Below, one piece after another: positions 35,958 through 44,789 of a stretch of DNA of 64,000 nt (position 1 is the stretch's first letter; every line of letters starts with the position of its first letter). Position numbers and translations under genes: made by a program. The notes under the pieces were generated by a model that was not told the origin of the DNA, searched no databases, and saw only the letters and a list, made by a program, of their open reading frames with translations. This DNA is from Mucilaginibacter paludis DSM 18603. GTDB lineage: Bacteria; Bacteroidota; Bacteroidia; Sphingobacteriales; Sphingobacteriaceae. The stretch is from the NCBI RefSeq assembly GCF_000166195.2, contig NZ_CM001403.1, positions 62,001-126,000 of the forward strand. The letters are read 5' to 3'.

Positions 35958-38429
35958 TCATTGATGTTGCAGGTCCTGTACTAAGGCCGCGATCCCCTTG
36001 CGCATATCGCCGCCGAATTTTGCGGCATACTGCTGTACTTTGACCTTTTCCGATTCTTCAGTGGTGTAGGCGTAATATTCTTCCGGTGATACTTCCGTGG
36101 CATAGACCTTGGATAACATGCCGCCCAGCGAGATAAAAACCTCTTTATACTTCCGGGCCGGATCGTTGGCTTTATTCATCGATAGCACCTGTGCTTTTTC
36201 CTTGTCCGTCAGCCCTAAGAGTTCCTGTACCTGGTCAAACTTGTTCTGGTACTTCGATTGGTCCAGCAGTATTTTGCAGTCCGAATTGTTGATGATGGCC
36301 TGTTTGACCACGGGGGAGGAAATAATATCTTCCACGTCCTGGGTAACGACAATGGCTTCGCCGAAGAATTTCCGGACCGTTTTAAACAGGTATTTAATGT
36401 ATTCGGCCATCCCTTCCTTGGCAATTGCCTTCCATGCCTCCTCAATGAGGATCATCTTGCGGATGCCTTTAAGTTTGCGCATTTTGCTGATAAACACCTC
36501 CATAATAATGATGGTCACCACCGGGAACAAAATGGGATGGTCTTTGATATTGTCCAGCTCGAAAACAATAAAGCGTTCGGTGAGCAAATCCAGGTTTTCG
36601 GTGGCGTTGAGCAGGTAGTCAAACTCGCCGCCTTTATAATAAGGCCGCAAAACGTAGAGGAAATTGCCGATGTCAAAATCCTTGTCCTTGACCATATCGG
36701 CTTTCAGGATGGCGGAAAACTCGTTTTGCAGGTATTCATAAAAGGTATTGAAACATGGGAACAGGGAATTGTCCTTATCCAGCTTTTCAAAATACCCCTG
36801 CAAGGCATTGGACAAAGCGACATACTCCGACCTGCCAAAGGTTTCATCATCTTTTTTCCATAAGGCAAGCAGCATAGTCTTGATGCTTTCTTTCTTCTCG
36901 GTATCCAGTACATCACCCTTACCGATATAAAAGGGATTAAAGCGGATGGGATTCTTTTCATCATAGGTGAAATAATAACCTTTTACCAAATCACACAGCC
37001 CGCGGTAGGAATGGCCTACATCCACGAGGACAATATGGGTGCCCTGTTCATAGTAGCTGCGGACCATGTGATTGGTAAAGAAAGACTTACCTGAGCCTGA
37101 AGGCCCGAGGATGAATTTATTACGGTTGGTAATGAGCCCCTTTTTCATGGGTTCATCGGAGATGTCCACGTTGACCGGCCTGCCGGTGAGGCGGTCGCCC
37201 AAGCGGATGCCAATAGGGCTTATGGAGCTGCGGTAACCGGTTTCCAGGTTTAAAAAGCAGGCGGCCTGCTCTGCAAACGTGTCGAAGGTATCATTGAGGG
37301 GAAAGTCGGCTTCATTGCCGGGCAGGCCCGCCCAGAAGATCTGCGGTGCACCGTCTGTTTCCTGCTTGGGACTGGCATCCATCTGCACCATTGCGGAGGC
37401 CACCTGGTTGCGCAGGTCTTTTAGTTCAGCGGGGTTATTCGTCCAGGCCAGTACGTTAAAGTGCGCTTTGACCGGGAGCCTTTGCGCGGCAATGGCTTCG
37501 TTCAGAAATTCTGCGGTGGCATCCCTTGCGATGGCATTTTCCCTCGAATAGGCGGAAAGCGATTGCAGCCTGCGCCGTTTGCTTTCCAGCAGCTTTAGGG
37601 TTTTGGCGGTATCGTCTATAAATAGGTACTGGTTATAGATATGGTTACACGATAAGAGCTGCCCTAAAGTGGATGCGAAGCCGACGCTGAATTTTGTTTT
37701 GTCCGTGCAATATTTATCGTAATTGATCCGGCTGCCGCACAGGGCGGGCAGGTCTTCGGCATCCGATAAAGTATAGAGCTGGCAGGTGTTCTCCCCGATC
37801 TTCAGACCATCCTTAAAATGGATGTCCCGGATGGTTGGCGTTTCGCTGGGCGATTGCAGGAACAGGTACTGCGCCAACAGGCCCGGCTTACCGGTTATTC
37901 CGGCAAGGGCATCATTGTTTAAGCGATTTAGTTTCACAAAACCGCTGTCGGATAAAATCCGCTCAAACTGCCCGGCGCTGTCTAAAAACTCCTGGAACAG
38001 GGTTGGATTGACCGTGATTTCCGGCGCAATTGACCTTCTGAGCAGGTTGGAAAATAAGGAACTTGCCGGTTTACGGCCTGCCGGTTTTTTGGTGAGCAGG
38101 ATATAACAGCGGTGGTTCAAGAAAGGGCGCTCGTTAAAAAAACGTTCGCTGGCGCGGCTAAGAAAGGAAATATCCTCCTTTTCAAAATCGGCCGCCACTT
38201 TATCGGAAATAAACCAGTCCTGTTTGTGGAAGATGCTGTGTTTGGGCAGGATTTTAATGGCCTTGATCCATGCCTGGTGGAATGCCTCGTATTCCTCGTT
38301 GGAGAGGCTGAAAATCTCCGGCAGGGTAACTTCATAGGCCACGGTAATATCCCCCTGCACGGAAAGCAGGCAGTCATTTTCTATTCTATAGATAGGTAAT
38401 ACCCGTTCGATGTCAATTGCCTGTGCCAT
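35958..38429 (-). CDS. traG: Conjugation ATPase TraG (VirB4-like)
   Basis: 823 aa from the ATG at 38429; the frame extends to 38480 but that start is not needed. Walker A GPSGSGKSFFTNH is near residue 442 and Walker B MILIEEAW near 660. It is the hexameric ATPase that powers assembly and substrate transfer in the Bacteroidetes type IV system. Its start overlaps the end of traF by 17 bp (translational coupling). The gene looks intact, which argues that the apparatus could still be functional. Confidence 0.95.
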   Translation of the reverse strand: MAQAIDIERVLPIYRIENDCLLSVQGDITVAYEVTLPEIFSLSNEEYEAFHQAWIKAIKILPKHSIFHKQDWFISDKVAADFEKEDISFLSRASERFFNERPFLNHRCYILLTKKPAGRKPASSLFSNLLRRSIAPEITVNPTLFQEFLDSAGQFERILSDSGFVKLNRLNNDALAGITGKPGLLAQYLFLQSPSETPTIRDIHFKDGLKIGENTCQLYTLSDAEDLPALCGSRINYDKYCTDKTKFSVGFASTLGQLLSCNHIYNQYLFIDDTAKTLKLLESKRRRLQSLSAYSRENAIARDATAEFLNEAIAAQRLPVKAHFNVLAWTNNPAELKDLRNQVASAMVQMDASPKQETDGAPQIFWAGLPGNEADFPLNDTFDTFAEQAACFLNLETGYRSSISPIGIRLGDRLTGRPVNVDISDEPMKKGLITNRNKFILGPSGSGKSFFTNHMVRSYYEQGTHIVLVDVGHSYRGLCDLVKGYYFTYDEKNPIRFNPFYIGKGDVLDTEKKESIKTMLLALWKKDDETFGRSEYVALSNALQGYFEKLDKDNSLFPCFNTFYEYLQNEFSAILKADMVKDKDFDIGNFLYVLRPYYKGGEFDYLLNATENLDLLTERFIVFELDNIKDHPILFPVVTIIIMEVFISKMRKLKGIRKMILIEEAWKAIAKEGMAEYIKYLFKTVRKFFGEAIVVTQDVEDIISSPVVKQAIINNSDCKILLDQSKYQNKFDQVQELLGLTDKEKAQVLSMNKANDPARKYKEVFISLGGMLSKVYATEVSPEEYYAYTTEESEKVKVQQYAAKFGGDMRKGIAALVQDLQHQ

Positions 38430-38754
38430 GTGTTTTGTGGTTAAGTGTGGTAAATAATTGGTAAGAGTGAAAGCGGACATAAGCAGGCACGCTTTTCTTT
38501 GCCGCCTTTTTTAACAGGCCATATTGCCCGTATTTATGGGACAGGCGGTTGACGGTCATAAACAGGATGGTGCCGAGGGAGCCTATCAAAACCAGGCAGA
38601 TGAGCACCGGTGTGCCGCAGATATACAGGATGGAAAAGAGCAGCAGCAGCCCGACCAGGCCAACCGCGAGGTAGGCGATGTACTGCGCTTTCAACCCCTG
38701 AAATTCTATGGGTTTATTGATCGCCTTGTTGATGGAATAGATACTGTTTGCCAT
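38413..38754 (-). CDS. traF: Conjugative transposon protein TraF (DUF4133)
   Basis: 113 aa opening MANSIYSINKAINKPIEFQG, then two membrane helices (AYLAVGLVGLLLLFSILYIC and LICLVLIGSLGTILFMTV) and a basic tail. This is DUF4133/TraF, a VirB3-like inner-membrane component that precedes TraG. It overlaps the traG start. Confidence 0.92.
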   Translation of the reverse strand: MANSIYSINKAINKPIEFQGLKAQYIAYLAVGLVGLLLLFSILYICGTPVLICLVLIGSLGTILFMTVNRLSHKYGQYGLLKKAAKKSVPAYVRFHSYQLFTTLNHKTHGTGN

Positions 38755-38769
38755 GTTTTGTTCTTTTGA

Positions 38770-39204
38770 TCAATCATTTTGAAGGTGGAACCGGATGGTG
38801 TTTGTAATGGCCGTGCGTAGTTTCCCGTGATGCTGGTTTTCCTCGCTGAAACCGAAGTCGTCAAAAACCGGGTTACATTCCTCCATCAGGCTGATGACCT
38901 GGTAGGTAAGCGAGCCGTTGTTGACATACCTGTAGTAGGCCGTTTCAAATTCGGCTTCGAGCACTGCCCGTATGTAATGGAAGCGTGACGGCCGCAGTTC
39001 AGCGGTAAGTACGTCCATGCATTTGTCCTCTATGATATGGGCCGGTTTACCGGAGGCTTGTATTTCAGCCAGTTGTGGTTTTACCTGTTGCAGCCGCTGC
39101 TCCATGTAGTCCGCCAGTTTCTGGCTGCCCTGTAACGTAACCAGCAGGTCTGGATTGTTATGGACGATAAAGCGGTACAGCTTTTCTAATAGCAGTTCTT
39201 CCAT
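38770..39204 (-). CDS. Unknown protein between traE and traF
   Basis: 144 aa from the ATG at 39204 (MEELLLEKLYRFIVHNNPDL). The frame extends to 39363 but overlaps the membrane gene. Helical, with EAEFETAYYRYVNNGSLTYQ and a C-terminal NTIRFHLQND. Its ATG shares a base with the stop of the preceding 61-aa gene (TGATG). No family recognised; probably an element-specific part of the tra operon. Confidence 0.6.
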   Translation of the reverse strand: MEELLLEKLYRFIVHNNPDLLVTLQGSQKLADYMEQRLQQVKPQLAEIQASGKPAHIIEDKCMDVLTAELRPSRFHYIRAVLEAEFETAYYRYVNNGSLTYQVISLMEECNPVFDDFGFSEENQHHGKLRTAITNTIRFHLQND

Positions 39205-39389
39205 CACGGCCTGTTTAAGCGGGTCAATAAAATCACGGGCAGGGCTAAGAGATAACAGAGCCCTGTAGCCGCTACCGCCATGATCAGGATCACTGTACCT
39301 GTGAGCGCTCTTGCCAGGAAAAAAAGGCTCCATAACCGGGTAGCGTACCGCTGCACTTTGCAACGGGTACGCAGCGTTCCCGTTGTCAT
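39204..39389 (-). CDS. Small membrane protein coupled to traE
   Basis: 61 aa: a basic start (MTTGTLRTRCKVQRYATRLW), then two hydrophobic stretches with little between them (VILIMAVAATGLCYLLALPV). The ATG lies in an ATGA overlap with the traE stop, and the TGA stop overlaps the next ATG, so it is held tightly in the operon. No family recognised. A longer frame to 39494 would run through traE and is rejected. Confidence 0.65.
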   Translation of the reverse strand: MTTGTLRTRCKVQRYATRLWSLFFLARALTGTVILIMAVAATGLCYLLALPVILLTRLNRP

Positions 39390-39718
39390 ACCCCGAAAAA
39401 AGATTTCAGGACTGTTGCCACTATTACCAGGAACACGCAGCTGCCAAACCAGCTTGCTGCGACTTTGCCGGTGTCCTGTTCCCCGTGATTCCATTTGTTA
39501 TAGACTTTCACCGCCCCCACGAGGCCGACGATCGCTCCAATCGCATACATCAGGTTGGTGCCTGCGGCGAAGTAGCTTTTGACCTGGGTGGTTGCCTGGT
39601 TGATGCCCGCATTCCCGTCCTGCGGGTAAGCGCTGGTGGCATATAATGCCGCTAAAAGGACTAATGCGGTTACTCTGCTTTTTAAATTGTGTTTCTGTTT
39701 TTGATGTTGTTTTTTCAT
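39386..39718 (-). CDS. traE: Conjugative transposon protein TraE (DUF4134)
   Basis: 110 aa from the ATG at 39718 (MKKQHQKQKHNLKSRVTALV). It has a signal peptide ending near SAYPQ, then two helices (LMYAIGAIVGLVGAVKVYN and WFGSCVFLVIVATVLKSFF). This is the DUF4134/TraE family, a VirB2-like pilin candidate. A frame extension to 39751 exists but adds residues before a good signal peptide. Confidence 0.9.
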   Translation of the reverse strand: MKKQHQKQKHNLKSRVTALVLLAALYATSAYPQDGNAGINQATTQVKSYFAAGTNLMYAIGAIVGLVGAVKVYNKWNHGEQDTGKVAASWFGSCVFLVIVATVLKSFFGV

Positions 39719-39795
39719 TTTGCACCTGTTTAAAATGTGGTGCATGGCCATGCTGGAATCGACTGCGCAGTCGTTGTTGATTTATTGTATTCGTA

Positions 39796-40266
39796 TTATC
39801 CTAATTGCTGTAATTCTTCGGTTGAAAAGTTAACGCCGCATTGTTCGGCAGCTTCTTTTGCCATTAACTGAAGGATGCTGTTTTTTAATTCTACCGGGAG
39901 GTTGCCTTTGATACCTGAGAGGTAATTGCTGAACAGGACGGTCAGCTTCTCCTTGGTAGCATGTTTGCCCGCTTTGGGGATCACCTCGTAGCGTAGTTCG
40001 TTGATCAGTTGACTAACCTGGTCAAGGTCGGGAGCCAAAGTACTGTTTGCGGAAACCTTCACAGGCCCCGGTGCCGAGGCGTTAGTTTGGAAAGCGTTTT
40101 CCTGTGAAGGCTGTTTTGCGCCCCGGAATAAATATAATTTCCGTTTACCTGTCGCCAGGTTCTGAAGATCATGCCTGTAGAAGACCAGGCCGAGGCTCAC
40201 ATAATACAGCGCGGTAGCGGCTGCGGTGTAAGACCAGTAAGTACCCCATGTAATGTTACTGAACAT
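39796..40266 (-). CDS. Membrane-anchored unknown protein, first gene of the tra operon
   Basis: 156 aa. One N-terminal helix (YWSYTAAATALYYVSLGLVF), a basic stretch and a helical soluble domain (LPVELKNSILQLMAKEAAEQ). No family recognised. It is the first gene after the rteC terminator and likely the promoter-proximal gene of the transfer operon. Confidence 0.6.
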   Translation of the reverse strand: MFSNITWGTYWSYTAAATALYYVSLGLVFYRHDLQNLATGKRKLYLFRGAKQPSQENAFQTNASAPGPVKVSANSTLAPDLDQVSQLINELRYEVIPKAGKHATKEKLTVLFSNYLSGIKGNLPVELKNSILQLMAKEAAEQCGVNFSTEELQQLG

Positions 40267-40360
40267 CTTTTTTAATTTTTAAGTGGCGAATTCTATTCGT
40301 TATTGTCGGAACAAAGGTGGCCGGACTTAAAAATTATAATTCACAATATGGACCAACTTG

Positions 40361-40379
40361 GGTAAAATTTATTTTTACC
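40361..40379. promoter_or_regulatory. Inverted repeat between rteC and the tra operon
   Basis: GGTAAAA-TTTAT-TTTTACC is a perfect 7-bp inverted repeat centred about 100 bp upstream of the first tra-operon ATG. It fits an operator for a dimeric regulator. Which protein binds is unknown; RteC, encoded next door, is one candidate. Confidence 0.4.
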
Positions 40380-40394
40380 GTACCCTCCATGTAT

Positions 40395-40421
40395 AAAAAA
40401 GCCCCGCATCAAATGCAGGGC
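40395..40421 (-). terminator. Terminator after rteC
   Basis: On the minus strand GCCC-T-GCAT pairs with ATGC-G-GGGC (one mismatch) around a 3-nt loop and runs into T6. It lies 37 bp after the rteC stop. Confidence 0.8.
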
Positions 40422-40457
40422 AAAAAGCATGGGCACACGAATAGGCTTATCGGCTTT

Positions 40458-41306
40458 TTAATTAGGGTCGTCCAATCTTCGTAAAAATTCCTGTTTCATT
40501 TTATCAAGGAATGGCGCGGGCTCTTTTTTGCGCAGGGTAATATCATAGTACAGCCGGTAATAATTACCCAGTTCCATATTCAGGGCGATCTCGAAAAAAC
40601 GGGCGATGTCCTTGATGTCCGCCTTGGCCTTCGTTTTGGCATTGTAGAACGCCCCGGTACTTTGCAGGCTGTACATGAGTTCCACAAAAGCCGTTTTGGT
40701 TTCCGCCCAATGCAATTTCAGGTCTTCCGCTGGGTTCATTTGTACATTGGATGCCTGATCGCAAAGCTTTTGCAGACATTTTTCCAGGTAGGGCACCAGA
40801 TGCTCGTTGGCCATCATGACCGATACTTTGAGGTCGTGGCTGGTACAGAAATGCCTGTCGCAATCAAAGTAGGTAATATCCAGCCCGATCAGCAGGTCAA
40901 ATCTCGCCCTGGTGAAATAGGCTTCATCCATGTGGGTAGCCCCCGAGCGGTAATATTTGTAAAACGTGTTGTTTTCCACGGAGTACCTTTTGATTTTAGC
41001 CAATTGTTTTTTCAGGTATTTCTTCCTGGCCCTTAAAGAGCCGTCAGGCTTGTTGGCCTCGATCTCGAACAAACGGAGGTAATAAATCAGCCTCGAATAA
41101 AACTTTGGCTTCAACTCCTTAAAGAACTGGATCTCCTCGGCAGCATCTTTAAAGTCATGGGCAATAATATATTCCTTTAATTTTTGCATGGCTGCCTCTA
41201 CGGCATAGTAGGACTGTTTTGACCATTCCAATACATCATGGCTTTCCGTTTCGATCCGGACCAGTTGCTGGTCCAATTGCTGGTATAATGCTATCACAAA
41301 TTCCAT
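40458..41306 (-). CDS. rteC: RteC-family regulator of conjugative element excision
   Basis: 282 aa matching the RteC family: FYSRLIYYLRLFEIEANKPD, NTFYKYYRSGATHMDEAYFT and YFDCDRHFCTSHDLKVSVMM. In CTnDOT, RteC is a winged-helix DNA-binding protein that activates the excision genes in response to the RteAB two-component system. No rteA/rteB is visible here. It is transcribed apart from the tra genes, with its own terminator. Confidence 0.88.
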   Translation of the reverse strand: MEFVIALYQQLDQQLVRIETESHDVLEWSKQSYYAVEAAMQKLKEYIIAHDFKDAAEEIQFFKELKPKFYSRLIYYLRLFEIEANKPDGSLRARKKYLKKQLAKIKRYSVENNTFYKYYRSGATHMDEAYFTRARFDLLIGLDITYFDCDRHFCTSHDLKVSVMMANEHLVPYLEKCLQKLCDQASNVQMNPAEDLKLHWAETKTAFVELMYSLQSTGAFYNAKTKAKADIKDIARFFEIALNMELGNYYRLYYDITLRKKEPAPFLDKMKQEFLRRLDDPN

Positions 41307-41570
41307 ATCACAGGTATTTAATGTAAAAAATAACTTCTTGAATTACAACCGGTTGCTGAGGGCAAATCTATACAGGGAATGAGGTGATCGGGAAATTCCC
41401 GGGCTGCCAGAACAACCGAAGTAGGGAAAATAGTCAGTGAAGTATTGAATTACCGGAATGAAGTACTTGAAACGCGCACCGGTTTTTAGCGTTGCAAAGG
41501 AAAAGAGAGAGGCATTATCGGACGAACATTGGAAAAGGGAAATAAAGTTAAATTGGTTATCGCAATAAAA
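41307..41570. other. Gap between rteC and the inverted repeat
   Basis: No gene recognised. This purine-rich region between divergent genes probably marks the right limit of the recognisable conjugative element. I see no direct repeat or integrase site. Confidence 0.35.
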
Positions 41571-41625
41571 CTACAGGTAAAAAACTTAAATAAGGAAAAT
41601 GACAAAACCAGTTTTTTACCTGTAG
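41571..41625. promoter_or_regulatory. Perfect 16-bp inverted repeat upstream of the AraC gene
   Basis: CTACAGGTAAAAAACT (41571-41586) and its exact reverse complement (41610-41625) flank a 23-bp spacer, about 100 bp before the AraC-type start. It could be an operator bound by a dimer, or a leader RNA hairpin. Confidence 0.6.
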
Positions 41626-41728
41626 GAGGAAAAAACCCTGCGTGGTATTTTTGCAGTTCTCTCCCTCTCTTGTCCGTGGTGGCCTGAAAAGGCCGCCTCT
41701 TGTTATTCTTCTACTTTTTCAATCAAGT

Positions 41729-42721
41729 ATGATGATATTCAAAGCGGACGATTCCATACAACAGCAGATCAGGACTGTCAGTATTATACCTGAGCGTTAT
41801 AAGAAATTATTAATGCCATCGGCAATCATTACTTACTCAGAGGGGCCATTTGGCGTCATGCTGTCGCAGAAAGTACAAGGTAATTTTTACAATATCTGGC
41901 AGCATCATTTCTTTATCTCCCAAAAAGTTGCTTTTTACCCGGACACCGATGTGAACCTGTTTATATTGAGTTATGTCTTAAAGGGCACCGTGAACTGTAA
42001 GGTGCCAGGCATCGGCAAACTGGTCATACCCGAAGGGCGGTACCATTTGTATAGAATGGCATCGAAGGACAACCAGGTTATTTTCAACCCTGGGGACTAT
42101 CATTTTTTTCATATTGATTTTGAGCCTGAATGCGCAGAGCGCATGGCTCAAAGTTATCCGAGGATCACACAACTGCTTGCCAAGATCCTCCGGGAGCCAG
42201 GCGCTTCGGGGCGTTTAAAATATACAGCCAGGATCACATGGGAAATCAGGAACCTGGTCTGGAAGATCATCTATAACAAAGAACAGGAACCCGAAAGGAA
42301 TTTAACAGAGATTGGGCGAATCATGGACCTGCTCGTATTGTTCATCAGGGACTTTTCAGGCATAGAAGACCTTGATGACCAGCTTGCAATTATGGAAAAT
42401 AATATAGAGAAGGTCAGAATGCATATTGAAAATAATCTGCAAGAGGATTTAAGCATTGATGAACTTGCGCATTTGTCAGGAATGAATAGTTCAACCCTGA
42501 AGAGAAATTTCAGAAGATTTACGGGAACTGCCATACATCAATTTATTATCGACAAACGGATGAAAAAAGCTAAGGAATTGATAACGCAAAATATACCTGT
42601 TCACGAAGTTGCGGCATTGGCAGGCTATACCAGCCATGCCAGTTTTACGACGGCTTACCGGTCGCATTTTGGAGAAGCGCCTATCCATTCAAAAGGGAAT
42701 AAGAAGCAGGAAAAGGGGTGA
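41729..42721 (+). CDS. AraC-family transcriptional regulator
   Basis: 330 aa from the ATG at 41729; the frame opens at 41642 without support. The N-terminal effector domain has a cupin-like GRYHLYRMASKDNQVIFNPG-type stretch. The C-terminal double HTH has LSIDELAHLSGMNSSTLKRN and IPVHEVAALAGYTSHASFTT, then YRSHFGEAP. AraC proteins activate neighbouring genes on ligand binding. The natural targets are the MauE-like and small-peptide genes directly downstream. Confidence 0.9.
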   Translation: MMIFKADDSIQQQIRTVSIIPERYKKLLMPSAIITYSEGPFGVMLSQKVQGNFYNIWQHHFFISQKVAFYPDTDVNLFILSYVLKGTVNCKVPGIGKLVIPEGRYHLYRMASKDNQVIFNPGDYHFFHIDFEPECAERMAQSYPRITQLLAKILREPGASGRLKYTARITWEIRNLVWKIIYNKEQEPERNLTEIGRIMDLLVLFIRDFSGIEDLDDQLAIMENNIEKVRMHIENNLQEDLSIDELAHLSGMNSSTLKRNFRRFTGTAIHQFIIDKRMKKAKELITQNIPVHEVAALAGYTSHASFTTAYRSHFGEAPIHSKGNKKQEKG

Positions 42722-42879
42722 AAAGCCTGAAAAAACAAGAAAACAAAAACCTGAAATGACAAACAGCGTAATATAATACCGTTCTAACTTTACACCGGAC
42801 AAGAGAGGAACTCATTTAAACCTTTAGGACTATCGGAGTGGGAAAGCATTTTTTAAAGTCATCTTTAAAAACTTTATCC

Positions 42880-43380
42880 ATGAACACAAAATTGCTTTTT
42901 GAAATCATTTCGCCCATAATTGTTATCCTGTTACTAAAAAAACTTTTTACCTGGCGGGAACTGATCAGCGGGGCACTTGCCTGCCTGTGGGTCTATGCGG
43001 CGGTGTCCAAATTGCTGGATTATCCGACATTCAGGGTGCAGCTGGCAAAATCTCCATTGCTCACCGGGTTTTCCGGGATCATAGCGGTTGTATTGCCAGT
43101 CACGGAACTGGTAATAGCAGCCCTCCTGCTTATCAGACGTTTTAACACTTCCGGGCTGTACTTTTCCCTGGTCATGCTGGTGATGTTCACCTTTTACCTC
43201 CTTTTTATTTTAAACTTCAGTTACTACATTCCATGCAGTTGCGGTGGGATATTGCAAGGCTTTTCCTGGAAGGGCCATATCATTTTTAACATCGCCTGCA
43301 TTGCAATAAACATAACGGGGATCATCAATCATAAATCAACGGGCGCAGCACCGGGAAATCGTTTAACACAACCTATTTAA
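42880..43380 (+). CDS. MauE/DoxX-like membrane protein
   Basis: 166 aa from the ATG at 42880; a GTG at 42838 is possible. Four to five membrane helices and the motif YIPCSCGGILQGFSW, a Cys pair like that of MauE-type proteins (methylamine utilisation family), which support disulfide formation or redox maturation of periplasmic proteins. It sits between the AraC regulator and a gene for a small secreted peptide with two cysteines. Confidence 0.8.
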   Translation: MNTKLLFEIISPIIVILLLKKLFTWRELISGALACLWVYAAVSKLLDYPTFRVQLAKSPLLTGFSGIIAVVLPVTELVIAALLLIRRFNTSGLYFSLVMLVMFTFYLLFILNFSYYIPCSCGGILQGFSWKGHIIFNIACIAINITGIINHKSTGAAPGNRLTQPI

Positions 43381-43460
43381 GATATTGCCGGCCAGCAGAC
43401 AGGAGTAGCCGAATACCTGTAAAAAATAGTAGGCTTTTTCTTTTTTAAAAAACACCAATC

Positions 43461-43691
43461 ATGAAAAAGGTAAAAATTTCACTCGCAGTTATTGCATTGA
43501 CGCTAAGTTTTGCAGGAGCCGTTAGTACACAGGCATCCGGCACTCAACAGGCATTCCTGTGGGATGGTTCGGGATATAATACGCCAAGCGATCCGGCACA
43601 GGTAGCGCAACAATGTCAGGGTTCACAGGTTGAATGCGGCGTTATCATCACTGACGGTACCGCTGAATACTATCCTAAAGACAACAACTAA
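43461..43691 (+). CDS. Small secreted peptide with two cysteines (DUF6520-like)
   Basis: 76 aa: signal peptide MKKVKISLAVIALTLSFAGA, cleavage likely near QASG, then a 45-residue mature peptide with cysteines in QQCQGSQVECG. The size and position after a MauE-like gene resemble the DUF6520-type peptides common in Pedobacter and Chitinophaga relatives (from memory). It may be a substrate of the neighbouring redox protein. Function unknown. Confidence 0.65.
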   Translation: MKKVKISLAVIALTLSFAGAVSTQASGTQQAFLWDGSGYNTPSDPAQVAQQCQGSQVECGVIITDGTAEYYPKDNN

Positions 43692-43760
43692 ACCCTGGTC
43701 AAGGATTCATAAAGGATAGCCGGTCCGGCTATCCTTCCTTTTAATTCCAAACTGAACCAT

Positions 43761-44789
43761 GTGGGCAAAAGACAACTTCTTATCCTCTTATCGCTTCTGG
43801 TAATTCCGGTGTTACCCGTATGGATATTATATAAGATCACCTATCATCTTAATGAAAAAAGCAACGGGTTTGTAAGGAAGTTTCAGGACGGCCAAGTAAC
43901 ACTATCCTGCCAAACACCCAATACAGGGACTATTACAGATATTTGCGGGATCAATGATTCCGTGGTTTTCTTTGCCGATAAAATGCCCGGTCGTATTATC
44001 AGCTATACGCATTCGCTTCATCCCCTGAACGAAATCACCTTAAACCTGTCAGGCAATAAAAAAATGGCTTCGTACTTTTTCACGCAGGTAGATACTTCGG
44101 GCGTTTATGTATTTGCGTTCAATGCCCATACCATTTTTAAGTCCGATATGAAAGGTCCCGTGGTCACGGGTTATAAGCCACCGGTACTTTTCCACAAGGG
44201 CATACATTATAATGGTCATTTCTACCTGTTAGGGTATGATGGCAACATGGACGACCGCCGGTTCAGAAAAGTTGATCCTGCATCAAATGAGGTAAATGAA
44301 AAACGGTTATTCAAAGCAGGCTCCCCTTCATTTGACGGGATGATGTTTTTTGATGAACAGAAACAAACCATCCTATACGTAAGTTTCTTTTCTAACGCAT
44401 TTCTCTGTATTGATACCGGCCTCTCCATCAAATATTACGGGCATACCATTGATACCACAGGTACGTACCCAAAGCAGCGGGCAATGATCAAAAGCCATTA
44501 TGCCCGATATCTAACCAGCCCGGAGCCTGACAAAATAGTTAACCGGGCGTGCTGTGCCTATGACAGCTTCCTTTATATAAATTCAAACCTGACATCGGAT
44601 AATGAACAAAAGGAAGCCTTCAGGAGTAATGCGGTCATAGACATTTATTCTGTTGCCACAGGCCAATACCAGGGAAGCTTCTATTTGCCCGACCACCATA
44701 ATGAACGGGTCAAAAGGATCGCCGTGTATAAAAGGACTCTGTTCGCTGTCTATCAGGATGCACTCATGGCCTATGAACTGGGGCGTTAA
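43761..44789 (+). CDS. Membrane-anchored, possibly beta-propeller protein
   Basis: 342 aa starting at a GTG at 43761; the nearby ATG at 43759 is out of frame. One N-terminal helix (LLILLSLLVIPVLPVWILY) and a large extracytoplasmic part with repeated beta text (GRIISYTHSLHPLNEITLNL and AVIDIYSVATGQYQGSFYLP). This resembles the DUF/BF3164-type propeller proteins that accompany SusCD loci, but I cannot name a family. It is in the AraC-MauE-peptide run and its stop overlaps the convergent TlpA-like gene by 4 bp. Confidence 0.6.
   Translation: MGKRQLLILLSLLVIPVLPVWILYKITYHLNEKSNGFVRKFQDGQVTLSCQTPNTGTITDICGINDSVVFFADKMPGRIISYTHSLHPLNEITLNLSGNKKMASYFFTQVDTSGVYVFAFNAHTIFKSDMKGPVVTGYKPPVLFHKGIHYNGHFYLLGYDGNMDDRRFRKVDPASNEVNEKRLFKAGSPSFDGMMFFDEQKQTILYVSFFSNAFLCIDTGLSIKYYGHTIDTTGTYPKQRAMIKSHYARYLTSPEPDKIVNRACCAYDSFLYINSNLTSDNEQKEAFRSNAVIDIYSVATGQYQGSFYLPDHHNERVKRIAVYKRTLFAVYQDALMAYELGR

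Noticed and set aside
36258..36863. Long open frame opposite traG
   Set aside because: It is the complement of a well-supported ATPase gene; no motif and no plausible start.
41571..41625. Invertible promoter for phase variation
   Set aside because: The 23-bp spacer is too short to hold a promoter and no serine or tyrosine invertase gene is nearby.
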